From positions 375,077,633-375,141,632 of the forward strand of contig NC_053039.3 in assembly GCF_002575655.3 (NCBI RefSeq): a stretch of DNA of 64,000 bases. The letters are read 5' to 3'. Below, piece by piece: positions 36,765 through 46,057 of the stretch. Numbering within the stretch: the stretch's first letter is position 1; each line of letters opens with the position of its first letter. The translations under genes were made by a program, and so were the position numbers. This stretch comes from Aegilops tauschii subsp. strangulata. Its lineage: Eukaryota > Streptophyta > Magnoliopsida > Poales > Poaceae. The notes below the pieces were generated by a model. The model saw nothing but the letters and a program-made list of their open reading frames with translations. It was not told the origin of the DNA and ran no database searches.

Positions 36765-37924
36765 TGTCGGTGTACAAAAAGAGGGGTGCGTTTTTGTACC
36801 CCTATACCTGTGCACGGGCAGTCGGAGCCGCGCCTACGGTCACGCCAAGCAGAGCAGGGGAGGTGAGCCAAGGTAAGACCGAAGCCCAAGATAATCAGAG
36901 CAACGCCAAGACCAAGACCGCAAAGAGCAGAGGGACGAAGCAGGTTCCCCCGGTAAGACCCTTGCTGGGGCAGCCTCAGCAGCCCCGGCAAGACCCTTGC
37001 CGGGGCAGCTCGCCCCACACCAACAGAGCGGGCCACCCTTGAGCCCACGGTCTCCAACATCATGTTGGGCCAGGGCTCGGGAGGCACCTCCATGGTGGCA
37101 TGCAGATCTTTGTGAAGACATATTCAAGATCAAATGAAGATTAGAAGACGACGATCCTCGGCAAGATCCTTGCCGAGGAAGGCCACCAGACCCCGGGCAA
37201 GGCCCTTGCCGGGGACGACAGCGCGCCACGGCAAGACCCTTGCCGGGCCACCCGGCAAGGCCCTCACCGAGGACGCCAGCAAGGCCACCAACCAAGCTTC
37301 CACCGCCGTTCACATGCAGCTGCCAGCCCAACCAGCTGGGCGGGCACCTGCGTGGCAACATGCAGCTCCCAGGCCAACTCATCGAGCGCCTGCGTGGCGG
37401 CATGCAGATCTTCGTGAAGGCTCCACCACCGCGCCACCTCAGCTGCCTGCCTGCCTACATGGCGCTGCATGCATCGCTGGCTAGGGCGCGTGCCGAAGCG
37501 AGGAGGAGCGGCGACGGACGGGACGGGCCTCGCCCCCGTCCCCAACAAAGCAAGGGGACACCTAAGCTACACATTAAATGCGTCTTGTCCTGTAATACGA
37601 GCGATAAGCTCAAGGGACTGTACGCCTTTCCACCTCCTGTGTGCCACTGTGGCAGCCCCTTTCGACTATAAAATGAGGCCCATGGCATACTGGAGAAGGA
37701 TTCGGCTCTTTCGAACCACGCACTGACCACAGCTAGTTCGAGAGCTCAAGAACTCTCTGAAATACACCCACCAAAGCAGGACTAGGGTTTTACGCATCCT
37801 CGCGGCCCGAACCTAGGTAAACGATCCTTGTGCTGTCTACTAGCCCTGCTCTTCTTGCAACCCCGCGCCCCGGCAACCGTAGTAGGGATTCTTGTGATCC
37901 CATAGGTGTCGTTCCACACCGACA
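36765..37924 (+). repeat. 5' LTR of the Gypsy-like element
   Basis: This LTR contains six copies of an imperfect palindrome of the type CGGCAAGACCCTTGCCGGG, at about 36951, 36986, 37159, 37195, 37229 and 37253. It has a TATA-like CTATAAAATGAGG at about 37665, followed by a conserved tail. It carries about 35 bp more than its partner because one palindrome unit is duplicated near 36951-36990. Confidence 0.88.
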
Positions 37925-37947
37925 TCTTTGGCGCGCCAGGTAGGGGG
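37925..37947 (+). other. Primer-binding-site-like sequence
   Basis: TCTTTGGCGCGCCAGGTAGG follows the left LTR directly. This TTTGGCGCGCCAGGTAGGGG phrase is common after the 5' LTR of Triticeae Gypsy elements. The tRNA was not determined. Confidence 0.6.
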
Positions 37948-38567
37948 CGCAATTGTGAGAATCTGGTCTAGTAGTTATCCTAGCAGTTCTTCGTTGCCTT
38001 GGCTCCTGAGAAGAAGGCGGCCAGAGGAACGACGCCGGCTCGGCAACAGAAAAGCTAAGTCATTCAGAGCCTTGAGTTATTTCCTTTTACACTTAAGGTT
38101 ATCGTCCTCGGAGATCTTGCCTATGTATGGGAAACCTGCACGCAAAGGGGCCCTCCCGCAATTGGCAACGCCCTTGTTCTGTTTCGAGTCCACTCAACAG
38201 CTCAAAGCGGCCGCGTCGAAAGTGGCAGGGTAGCCTTCCGCACCTGGCAACGCTCCTAACTCTGACTCGAGTCAAACTCGACAGTTCGGGCGGCCGCGCT
38301 AAGGGCGGTAAGGTGGTTTGCCCGGCAGCAAGCACACCCGGCAGGCCAATGGGGATCCGTCCCCAAGACGCTGCCCTGGGTTTACGCGCCGGCAAGCCTA
38401 CCCAGTTACGTAGGGTGGACATACAAAGGAAAATCGAACAGGAAAATAACATGCATGATACTGAAAGTGCTGCAGAGTTATGTTACATCAAATTGTTGCT
38501 GCAGTTCTAACTAGAGAGAGCGATTGTCTTGGTTGTGAACCTACAGCGGCGATAAAGAATGGGATGC
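37948..38567. other. Non-coding leader of the Gypsy-like element
   Basis: No coding evidence beyond overlapping short frames. It lies between the PBS-like site and the end of the antisense gene and would be the leader of the sense transcript and the 3' flank of the antisense gene. Confidence 0.5.
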
Positions 38568-40139
38568 CTAATCCCGGCGCTGGCCCTCCACCCTCTGAAT
38601 TCCGCCGACTCGGCTGATGATGGGCTTGATGCGCTCCCTGAGCGGCGCAAGGTCAGTACCCTCCGGCAAGCTCTCCAGCGCGGCGTCGAAGTCGAGGTCG
38701 GGGTACCAGTGCGCCACCTTGGTGAGAACCTTGGTCATGGCACCCTGGCAAAACCTCCGGGACTCGTCGGCTAGTGAGGCCGCCCGGTTGGCGTGGAGCC
38801 GCTCCAGCGCGCCGATGACCTTCTCAAAGAACATGGTCAGGCTGCAATTGGCGCTCACGCTCCGCTCCGGGACATACCTCACGTCCGGCATCCCCATGAT
38901 GGCCAGCTGCGCGGCGGCCTGGTTGGCGACGGTGGCGAGGCGATCGAGCCAACGGTTCTCGCCCGCCACGTGATCCGCGAAGTTGAGGCCCTCGTTCGTC
39001 CGCAACTGCTTCCCGGCCTCCAGCTCCTTGGCCAGGGTCCCCTCTCGGGTTTTGGCCTCCGACAACACGTTCTCAAGACTTGAGGTCTTTGATGGAGTTG
39101 TTGGCCTCGGAGAGCTCCCCAGCCTTGCTGACGACCGCGCCCTGCGCCTCTGTCAGGGCACTGTTGAGCGTGTCCCTCTCCTGGGACAGCTTCAGGGCCT
39201 GCTCCTTTAGCCCGTCGCGCTCCGCCTCCAACTCCTCCACCTTGCCGGCGTGAACCTGGGCCTGGGCATTGAGTGCCTCTTTGTGCCTCTGCTCCAGCTC
39301 ACTGGTCCACTGCAAGACAAGCTTCTCCACCTCTGCATCCTTGCCGCGAAGCATGGCGGCAAGCTTCTCCTCGCATGCAGCGAGGTCCTCCTCCTGGAAG
39401 TTCAGCGCGGCCTCGTGCTGGGTTCGGGCGGCTTCGGCGGCCGTGGCCAAGTTCCTCGCCGTCTCTTGAGCCTTCTCGACGTCGGCGAGCTTCATGGTGA
39501 GCTCCACGTCGCACTTGGCTAGCTCGCCCTGGGCAGCCTTGAGCTCCTTGTGGGCCTCACGGAACCAGTCCTGCGTCTCGGGAATGCGCTTCTGGAGGTC
39601 CGCCTCCGCCTTCTCCACCACCGTCGTCCTGGACTTAGCCTTGTCCAGGCGGGCGCGGTGGAGCGCCTGGAGCTTCCGGAAGCTGGTGCCCATGGCGTGG
39701 AGGAGCCGCTCTTCCTGCGAACCGTCGCCGCCAACGATCGGCTCGTCGACGACTTCAAGCCCGGCAGCGGCAAGCACTTTGTCATCGAACACCTCTCCCT
39801 CAACGGGTGTCCTGGTGCTCGACGCGCTTGGAAGGTGGACGAACAAGTCGCCGCTCACCCTCAGGTACTTACCGGAGCCGGAAGCAGCAGAAGAGGAAGG
39901 CTGGTCATCAGCCACCTCCTACTCCTCCTCGGCAGCAGCCCCGCCGGCCTCTCTGGCAAGCTCCTTGCCGGTCTCCTCAGTGGCAGCCTTGCCGGCCTCC
40001 CCGACAGGCCCCTCGGCGGCGTCCTCGGCAGCACCCTTGGCGGCCTCCTCGGCGGCGATCTTCTCGGCGTCCGCCTCGGCGGCCTTGGCGACGTCCTCGA
40101 TGACAGTGTCCATGTCCTCTGGGTTCACCGAGGAGGAAT
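38568..40139 (-). pseudogene. Antisense gene, last exon: long coiled-coil protein
   Basis: The exon starts after the acceptor GGCGTCTAG|ATTCC (40140/40139). It begins with an acidic Ala/Glu-rich stretch (EDVAKAAEADAEKIAAEE). A long heptad-patterned region rich in Lys, Glu, Gln and Leu follows (for example KLADVEKAQETARNLATAA), so it is predicted to be mostly coiled coil. It ends in a more globular tail (HWYPDLDFDAALESLPEG). Breaks: a TAG at 39919-39921 and a one-base frameshift near 39075. The reading frame otherwise continues to the stop at 38568. The G|GTAAG donor of the preceding exon joins this exon in frame. Similar coiled-coil proteins are annotated with retrotransposon-linked genes in cereals; the function is unknown. 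Confidence 0.65.
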
Positions 40140-40224
40140 CTAGACGCCGAAGAAGGGGGTGAGGCAAGGCCAGGACCAAGAGCCGGAAAGAAAAAGAAGC
40201 AGGAACGAACGGCGAACGACTTAC

Positions 40225-40650
40225 CTGTGCCAGCACCCGGCTGGGAAACAGAAGTCCCCTCCCCGCCAACATTTGGCGTCGAGGCAAAGCCGCCGGCGCC
40301 CAAGTTCTCCTCCACCTCCTCCATGTGCGTGGGCTCGGTGTCTGGCGCCCTTGCCGGGGACGCCCCTCGGGGCAGCGTGGTCGATGGGGGCGGCGTGTTG
40401 GGAGTAGCCCTATGTGGCTCCTCCTCCTGCTACTCTCCTCCTGCATACCTGGCAAGGTCAGCACCAAAGTGTCATGCCCCTGACACATGTCGACGAGGGA
40501 AGAGTGATGAACTTACGCTGAGGGCTATGCCGGGGGCTGCTGTTCGGGCTGCTCAACACCACCAGTGGCGCCCCCGAAGTACCAACTGGGGGCTGGCCAC
40601 CCGCTGAGACCTTGGCCCTCTTCACTCTCTGGGACAGCGTCTCCACGTCC
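40225..40650 (-). pseudogene. Antisense gene, internal exons 2 and 3
   Basis: Exon 2 (40650-40517) has acceptor TTTGCAG|GGACG and donor CAGC|GTAAGT. It joins exon 1 in frame (DDE-DVETLSQRVKRAKV). It is basic, then Ser/Pro-rich. Exon 3 (40448-40225) has acceptor GCCAG|GTATG and donor CACAG|GTAAGT. Its frame MEEVEENLGAGGFAS joins exon 4 correctly but is one base out of phase with exon 2, so it holds an indel or uses another acceptor. Canonical GT/AG borders at all three introns support a real spliced antisense transcript, at least in the ancestor of this copy. Confidence 0.6.
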
Positions 40651-40729
40651 CTGCAAAGATGAAGACAAGTCAAGACGAAGCAACACAGATTGAGGAGGCA
40701 GAGATAACGAAAAGAAACCAGATACTTAC

Positions 40730-42441
40730 TCATCGTCCGCCTCCTCCTCTGCTGTTTTCCTCTTCCTCCTCGGGCTAAGGGATCCATAATCGAAGGTAAC
40801 CTCCGTATCAACATCCGCCGGAGGAGGAGAAGGAGGTGGTGTCTGGACACGCGTGGACGAAGAAGGGGCGGCTGTCTTCTTCTTCACCGCGGCCTTCGCC
40901 GGCTTCTTTGCCGCCGCGGCCCTCATGTGGCGCCCGGACCCCTCCAAGGTCAGCTGTGGCCGCGCAGCCCTGCCGGGCCAGACCGGCTCGCCGGAACTGG
41001 CCCGCCGCGGGACTCGCCCTCTCCCCTTAGCCGGCGTCGGGCCTGCGGTCTCGGCCTCCTCCTCCGACGACTCGCCGGTCACATCTTCAACCAGAGGAGC
41101 CTCGGTGCCGGCACTGCTGGCTCCCCCGGCGGCCGCCGCCCACCGGGCGAGCTCCTCCTCCTCCGCGACTGTCGCGGCCTTGTCCTCCACACCGCCGGCG
41201 CTGCCAGCCTCCCTAGCAAGATGTGCCTCCCTCGCCCTGGTGGCGATGTAGTCCAGCTCCGCCTGGGTGGTGTCCTGGACAAGCAGCCACCCGGCGTCGG
41301 CGTTGACGTACCCCTCGTACAGAGTATCAAAGAACTGCTGCACCTCGGCGTCCTCCGGCTCCTTCTAACTCAGGTCAGGGCCATGCGCGTTGCAGTCCGG
41401 CATCATGGCAATGATTTCGGACCGGCGCGAGTTGTTGCACAACGGGACCACCCCCGTCGGCAGCTTGAACAGAGGCCCCTTGAGGACCTTGCCGGCCTTC
41501 GTGGCGGCCCTCGCGACCTTGCCGGTCCGCTCGACCTCGCTGTCACGACCCATATCGAGCTGGAAGAGCCGCTGGCAGAAATGGGTGTGTCCCATCAGTG
41601 TGAAGTTGTGGTTGAGGCCGGGACGAAGCCGCATGATGTCGGCGGGGTTCGTAAAGAGCCAGGCTGGCCTCCCCTTGTTGTGCAGTGGAGCGATCCGGCG
41701 ACGGATGAAGTCCGCCCCGATCATCTCAAGGGTGAGCCCGGCCTGGGTAAGCCAGAGAATCCTGGTGGTGGCGACCGTGAGCTTCTCGTCGTCGTCGTCG
41801 ACGTCGCTCCAGTCGCTTCCGCGGACCGTCGGCGCCCGACGAACTTCGCAGAACGCCGGCGGGTCCTTCTCTTCGATCCAACACCACCGGCCCCGCCATT
41901 CTTCCCACCTCTCCTTCATGGCGCCATTCGGGTACGCTCCCTTGGATCTTGGGATCCAGGCGATGCAACCCGAAATGGCACCTCCCATCTGGATCCGAGG
42001 GAAGAAGTAATGGCGGAAGAGCGTCGTGTTGGGGTGCACCCCGACGAAGCCTTCGCAGAGGTGCGCGAAAAGGGCCATGCACGCCACCGCATTCGGGGAA
42101 AAATCCAAGAGGCAGAAGCCGAAGGTGTGCATGATGTCGCTAAAGAAATCGGAGAAGGGAGGACAGAGCCCGCAAGAAAAATAATCGACAAAGAAGGGGT
42201 ACCGATTTGGGGCAGCCTCGGCGCAGTCAGCGGGGATGACACGCGTGGCTGGATGCCCTGAATTCTCCCCCCCCGTCTTCACTCCCCACAGGGGCCTGAA
42301 GGAGTCCCGAAGCTCGAACGCGTCAACTGTCGAGGGGAAGAAGGCAGACTGCGTCCGCTGCACCGCCAGTGCACTCTCCGGCGGCTCCGTGGCTCCGGCG
42401 TCCTTGGCCACTCCCTTGCCCTTGGTGGATTTTGGCGCCAT
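40730..42441 (-). pseudogene. Antisense gene, exon 1: 'putative gypsy-type transposon' domain protein
   Basis: The likely start is the ATG at 42441 (MAPKSTKG...). The N-terminal half carries the signature of the plant family usually labelled putative gypsy-type transposon (Pfam PF04195-like): FFVDYFSCGLCPPFSDFF, then SPNAVACMALFAHLCEGF, then a WRGRWCWIEEKDPP region. A helical linker and a basic/acidic low-complexity tail rich in Ala, Lys and Pro follow. A single TAG at about 41365 interrupts an otherwise open frame of some 570 codons ending at the donor GATGA|GTAAGT (40730). The molecular role of the family is unknown; it is not a proven transposase. It lies antisense to the element, between the LTRs, with no pol gene. 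Confidence 0.7.
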
Positions 42442-42841
42442 GGCGGCTGGGGGAGGAGGGCAGGACAGAGGGTGGCGGAAACTCAACGACGGCGAGCGGG
42501 AACGAAGCTTGGGGAAGAGGAGGAAGACGAGCGGAGGCTTCCGAGATTGGGGTTGCGCGAAGGGTAAAAGTAACAGTGCGCCTGCAGTTATCCCTTTTTA
42601 TGGGGAAGGTGCGGGTCGCGCTGCCATTTACTGCGACGTGACACATGCGTGCGGGAACCGCCCCACGCATGCCGCCCACGTCACGCACACCCCTCCACGC
42701 CGCGCCGCGCGCGCGGGTCGTGGGAAGCGCAACGCGCGAAAAGTTTTACCGCGGTAAAAACCGCCCCGCCTACCCGCGCACTGTTTCGGGCCTGGCCCAA
42801 CAACGTGTCGCGCTTATGTGTGGCCCAGGCCCAGGGGCTCC
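42442..42841. promoter_or_regulatory. Shared upstream region: antisense gene promoter side and PPT side of the right LTR
   Basis: GC-rich, non-coding. It would be the promoter and 5' flank of the antisense gene, and its right edge (GGCCCAGGGGCTCC, 42828-42841) is the PPT-like tract of the sense element. No TATA box could be assigned with confidence. Confidence 0.35.
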
Positions 42842-43966
42842 TGTCGGTATACAAAAAGAGGGGTGCGTTTTTGTACCCCTATACCTGTGCACGGGCAGTC
42901 GGAGCCGCGCCTACGATCACGCCATGCAGAGCAGGGGAGGTGAGCCAAGGTAAGACCGAAGCCTAAGATAATCAGAGCAACGCCAAGACCAAGACCGCAA
43001 AGAGCAGAGGGACGAAGCAGGTTCCCCCGGCAAGACCCTTGCCGGGGCAGCTCGCCCCACACCAACAGAGCGGGCCACCCTTGAGCCCACGGTCTCCAAC
43101 ATCATGTTGTGCCAGGGCTCGGGAGGCACCTCCATGGTGGCATGCAAATCTTTGTGAAGACATATTCAAGATCAAATGAGGATTAGAAGACGACGATCCT
43201 CGCCAAGATCCTTGCCGAGGAAGGCCACCAGACCCTCGGCAAGGCCCTTGCCGGGGATGACAGCGCGCCACGGCAAGACCCTTGCCAGGCCACCCGGCAA
43301 GGCCCTCACCAAGGACGCCAGCAGGGCCACCAACCAAACTTCCACCGCCGTTCACATGCAGCTGCAAGCCCAACCAGCTGGGCGGGCACCTGCGTGGCAA
43401 CATGCAGCTCCCAGGCTAACTCATTGAGCGCCTGCGTGGCAGCATGCAGATCTTCGTGAAGGCTCCACCACCATGCCACCTCAGCTGCCTGCCTGCTTAC
43501 ATGGCGCCGCACGCATCGCTGGCCAGGGCGCGTGTCGAAGCGAGGAGGAGCGGCGACGGACGGGACGGGCCTCGCCCCTGTCCCCAACAAAGTAAGGGGA
43601 CACCTAAGCTACGCATTAAATGCGTCTTGTCCTGTAATACGAGCGATAAGCTCAAGGGACTGTACGCCTTTCCACCTCCTGTGTGCCACTGTGGCAGCCC
43701 CTTTCGACTATAAAAGGAGGCCCATGGCATACTGGAGAAGGATTCGGCTCTTTCGAACCACGCACTGACCATAGCTAGTTCGAGAGCTCAAGAACTCTCT
43801 GAAATACACCCACCAAAGCAGGACTAGGGTTTTGCGCATCCTCGCGGCCCGAACCTGGGTAAACGATCCTTGTGCTGTCTACTAGCCCTGCTCTTCTTGC
43901 AACCCCGCGCCCCGGCAACCGTAGTAGGGGTTCTTGTGATCCCATAGGTGTCGTTCCACACCGACA
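42842..43966 (+). repeat. 3' LTR of the Gypsy-like element
   Basis: This 1125-bp LTR is very similar to 36765-37924 apart from the palindrome-unit difference and scattered substitutions. It ends CACCGACA against the CCGAA duplication. Confidence 0.88.
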
Positions 43967-43971
43967 CCGAA

Positions 43972-44465
43972 CAACATTCGGTCACCAAATCACATAACTC
44001 ATATAATACATATCGTCATCGAACGTTAAGCGTGCGGACCCTACGGGTTCGAGAACTATGTAGACATGACCGAAACACCTCTCCGGTCAATAACCAATTG
44101 CGGAACCTAGATGCTCATATTGGTTCCTACATATTCTACGAAGATCTTTATCGGTCCAACTGTAATGACAACATACGTAATTCCCTTTGTCATCGGTATG
44201 TTACTTGCCCAAGATTTGATCGTCGTTATCTTCATACCTAGTTCAATCTCGTTACCGGCAAGTCTCTTTACTCGTTCCGTAATACATCATCCCGCAACTA
44301 ACTCATTAGTCACATTGCTTGCAAGGCTTATTATGATGTGTATTACCGAGAGGGCACAGAGATACCTCTCCGATACTCGGAGTGACAAATCCTAATCTTG
44401 ATCTCTGCCAACCCAACAAACACCTTCGGAGATACCCGTAGAACATCTTTATAATCACCCAGTTA
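43972..44465 (-). repeat. Angela-like LTR fragment, second piece
   Basis: Continues the diverged Angela-like LTR from 36764 after removal of the Gypsy-like element and one CCGAA. It stops at 44465 (ATCACCCAGTTA), exactly where CACTACAAAA begins, so the rest of the LTR was displaced by the CACTA element. The expected remainder is not seen elsewhere in the window. Confidence 0.8.
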
Positions 44466-44480
44466 CACTACAAAAAAATA

Positions 44481-44632
44481 CACTTCCGTGATGATACGTG
44501 TTTGTCACAGTAGGTCACGTTTTTTGTCATGCATGTACATCCATGACGATTTTATGACAGAATCAAGATAGTCATACCTGTGCTGTCGTAGAAGTGTTCC
44601 ATGACATTACCAAAATTATCATCACGGAAGTG
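44481..44632. repeat. Subterminal inverted repeat near the CACTA end
   Basis: CACTTCCGTGATGAT (44481-44495) is repeated inverted as ATCATCACGGAAGTG (44618-44632), with related copies (CACTTCCATGACGAT) just after. These are probable transposase-binding subterminal repeats. Confidence 0.7.
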
Positions 44633-44894
44633 TCCACTTCCATGACGATAAATCGTGCGTCACAGAAGTGCTTACGTCAAGGGTGACCGACACGTGGCAT
44701 CCACCGTAACGAAACGCCGTTAAGCTATCGGGTAGGGTTTTGGATCCGATAACCCGTTAACAGCCCCGACCAATGGGGATTTTCCACGTGTAAAATCATC
44801 ATTGGCTGGAGGAAACACGTGTCGGCTCATCGTTGGGATAGATGTCATCCACTCATTGGACGAAAGGCGCCTATGATACGTCGACACGTGGCAC

Positions 44895-45760
44895 GGCCCA
44901 ACAGAGGCCCATTCCTGTGAAAAGGCCGGCTCGTTTGACTTGGTCAAAAGGTGGCGGGCCGGCCCATGGAAAGCCTGTTAACAGCCTGTTCGCATATAGC
45001 CCATTTACAGCCCGCTAACCCAAGGCCCGTTACACCCTATCCGAATTAGGCCCAGTAGCGTCATCTGGGCCATCCAATATGATTCCAGCCAGTTTTCACT
45101 TCTGGCGCATGTATGGCCCATGGCGTCTTTTGGCCCATATGAGGCCCTATGTAACTCTTGGCCTATTAACGGCCCGTGGTGAAATTGGCCCGTAATGAAC
45201 AGTGTATCACTTTACACCCATTAACGGCCCGTGGTGAAATTGGCCCGTAATGAACAGTGTATCACTTTATACCCATTAACGGCCCGTTATTCCGTTGGGC
45301 CGTTTCCAGCCCATGTTATCTTTCGGCCTTCTCAGAGCCCATTTATTCTTGGGCTCATTTCCAGCATTCGTTTACTTACGGCCCGTTACTGTCATTTTCT
45401 GCTTGTGGGCCAAATTCAGCCCGTGGTTACAGTCGGCCTATTTGTGGTCCGTTAATACGTTGGGCCGTTTTCATAGCGTCATCAAATACGGCCTATTAAC
45501 GATGGCCCGTTATGGTCGGCCCATGAACGGACGATTCCAACTCTAGCCCGTTTACGGCCATAATGCGGTCTGTTTGGCCCATGTTTGGCCAATCGATCAT
45601 ACGGCCCGTATAAGGCCCATTGATGATACAGCCCGCAGAAGGCCCATTGTTTCTACGGCCCATAGAAGGCCCATTGTTTCTAGGGCCCGTAGAAGGCCCA
45701 CTGTTTCTACAGCCAGTAGGAGGCCCAGTGTCACTACAGTAAATATTAGCCCATGGTTAT
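44895..45760. repeat. GGCCC-rich subterminal repeats of the CACTA element
   Basis: Dozens of GGCCCAT, GGCCCGT and reverse-complement motifs are spread over 0.9 kb. A perfectly phased 55-bp tandem duplication occupies 45171-45280 (GGCCCGTGGTGAAATTGGCC at 45171 and 45226). A cluster of AAGGCCCA(T/C)TGTTTCTA units lies at 45640-45730. It is non-coding: the frames crossing it are made of the repeats. Confidence 0.75.
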
Positions 45761-46057
45761 TGTGGCCTAGTTTTAAAAAATAGGTTATTGCAGCCACTAG
45801 CTAACCGCGGAAAAAGAACTGCAATGACTACAAGCAAACAAATAAACAAGACAACAAGGAAATAAATAAGCAAGCAACTAATGCTAGGCTATCACGGCTA
45901 TTACACATATTACATCCACTGGGCATCAAAGTTCACCACCAGTGCAAATATAGGGAACAAAGCAGCATATCATATACACTGGTTGTCAAAGTTGGCGACT
46001 AGCGCAAATAAATGCCGCAGCAAAACAAATCCAGAACTGAAACCACTTCAGAAGATC

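Larger units (their letters stand above)
36765..43966 (+). mobile_element. Gypsy-like LTR element without gag-pol, carrying an antisense spliced gene
   Basis: LTRs of 1160 bp (36765-37924) and 1125 bp (42842-43966) run TGTCGGTG...CACCGACA. CCGAA is duplicated at 36760-36764 and 43967-43971. A PBS-like site after the left LTR and a PPT-like GGCCCAGGGGCTCC before the right LTR put the element on the plus strand. No gag, protease, RT, RNase H or integrase is visible in the 4.9-kb interior. All sizeable coding lies on the opposite strand. This fits a LARD-type derivative. Antisense ORFs are known in Grande/RIRE2-like Tat-lineage Gypsy elements, so a Tat origin is my inference. Confidence 0.88.

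Noticed and set aside
37134..37671. Plus-strand frames of 116 and 143 codons in the Gypsy-like LTR
   Set aside because: They lie wholly inside the LTR, recur in the other LTR with different break points, and follow the palindrome repeats and GC content.
39494..40162. 222-codon Ser/Ala-rich plus-strand frame
   Set aside because: It is the mirror of the coiled-coil exon; Ser/Ala richness comes from reverse reading of Glu/Ala codons.
40927..42261. 444-codon plus-strand frame opposite the antisense gene
   Set aside because: It is the complement of the exon with the family signature and intron borders. Its Arg/Pro/Gly-rich translation has no domain and is typical of a GC-rich shadow frame.
44530..44680. 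Possible tRNA or structured ncRNA in the CACTA end because of strong inverted repeats
   Set aside because: The pairing arms are the CACTTCCGTGATGAT subterminal repeats of the transposon; no cloverleaf or anticodon arm is present.
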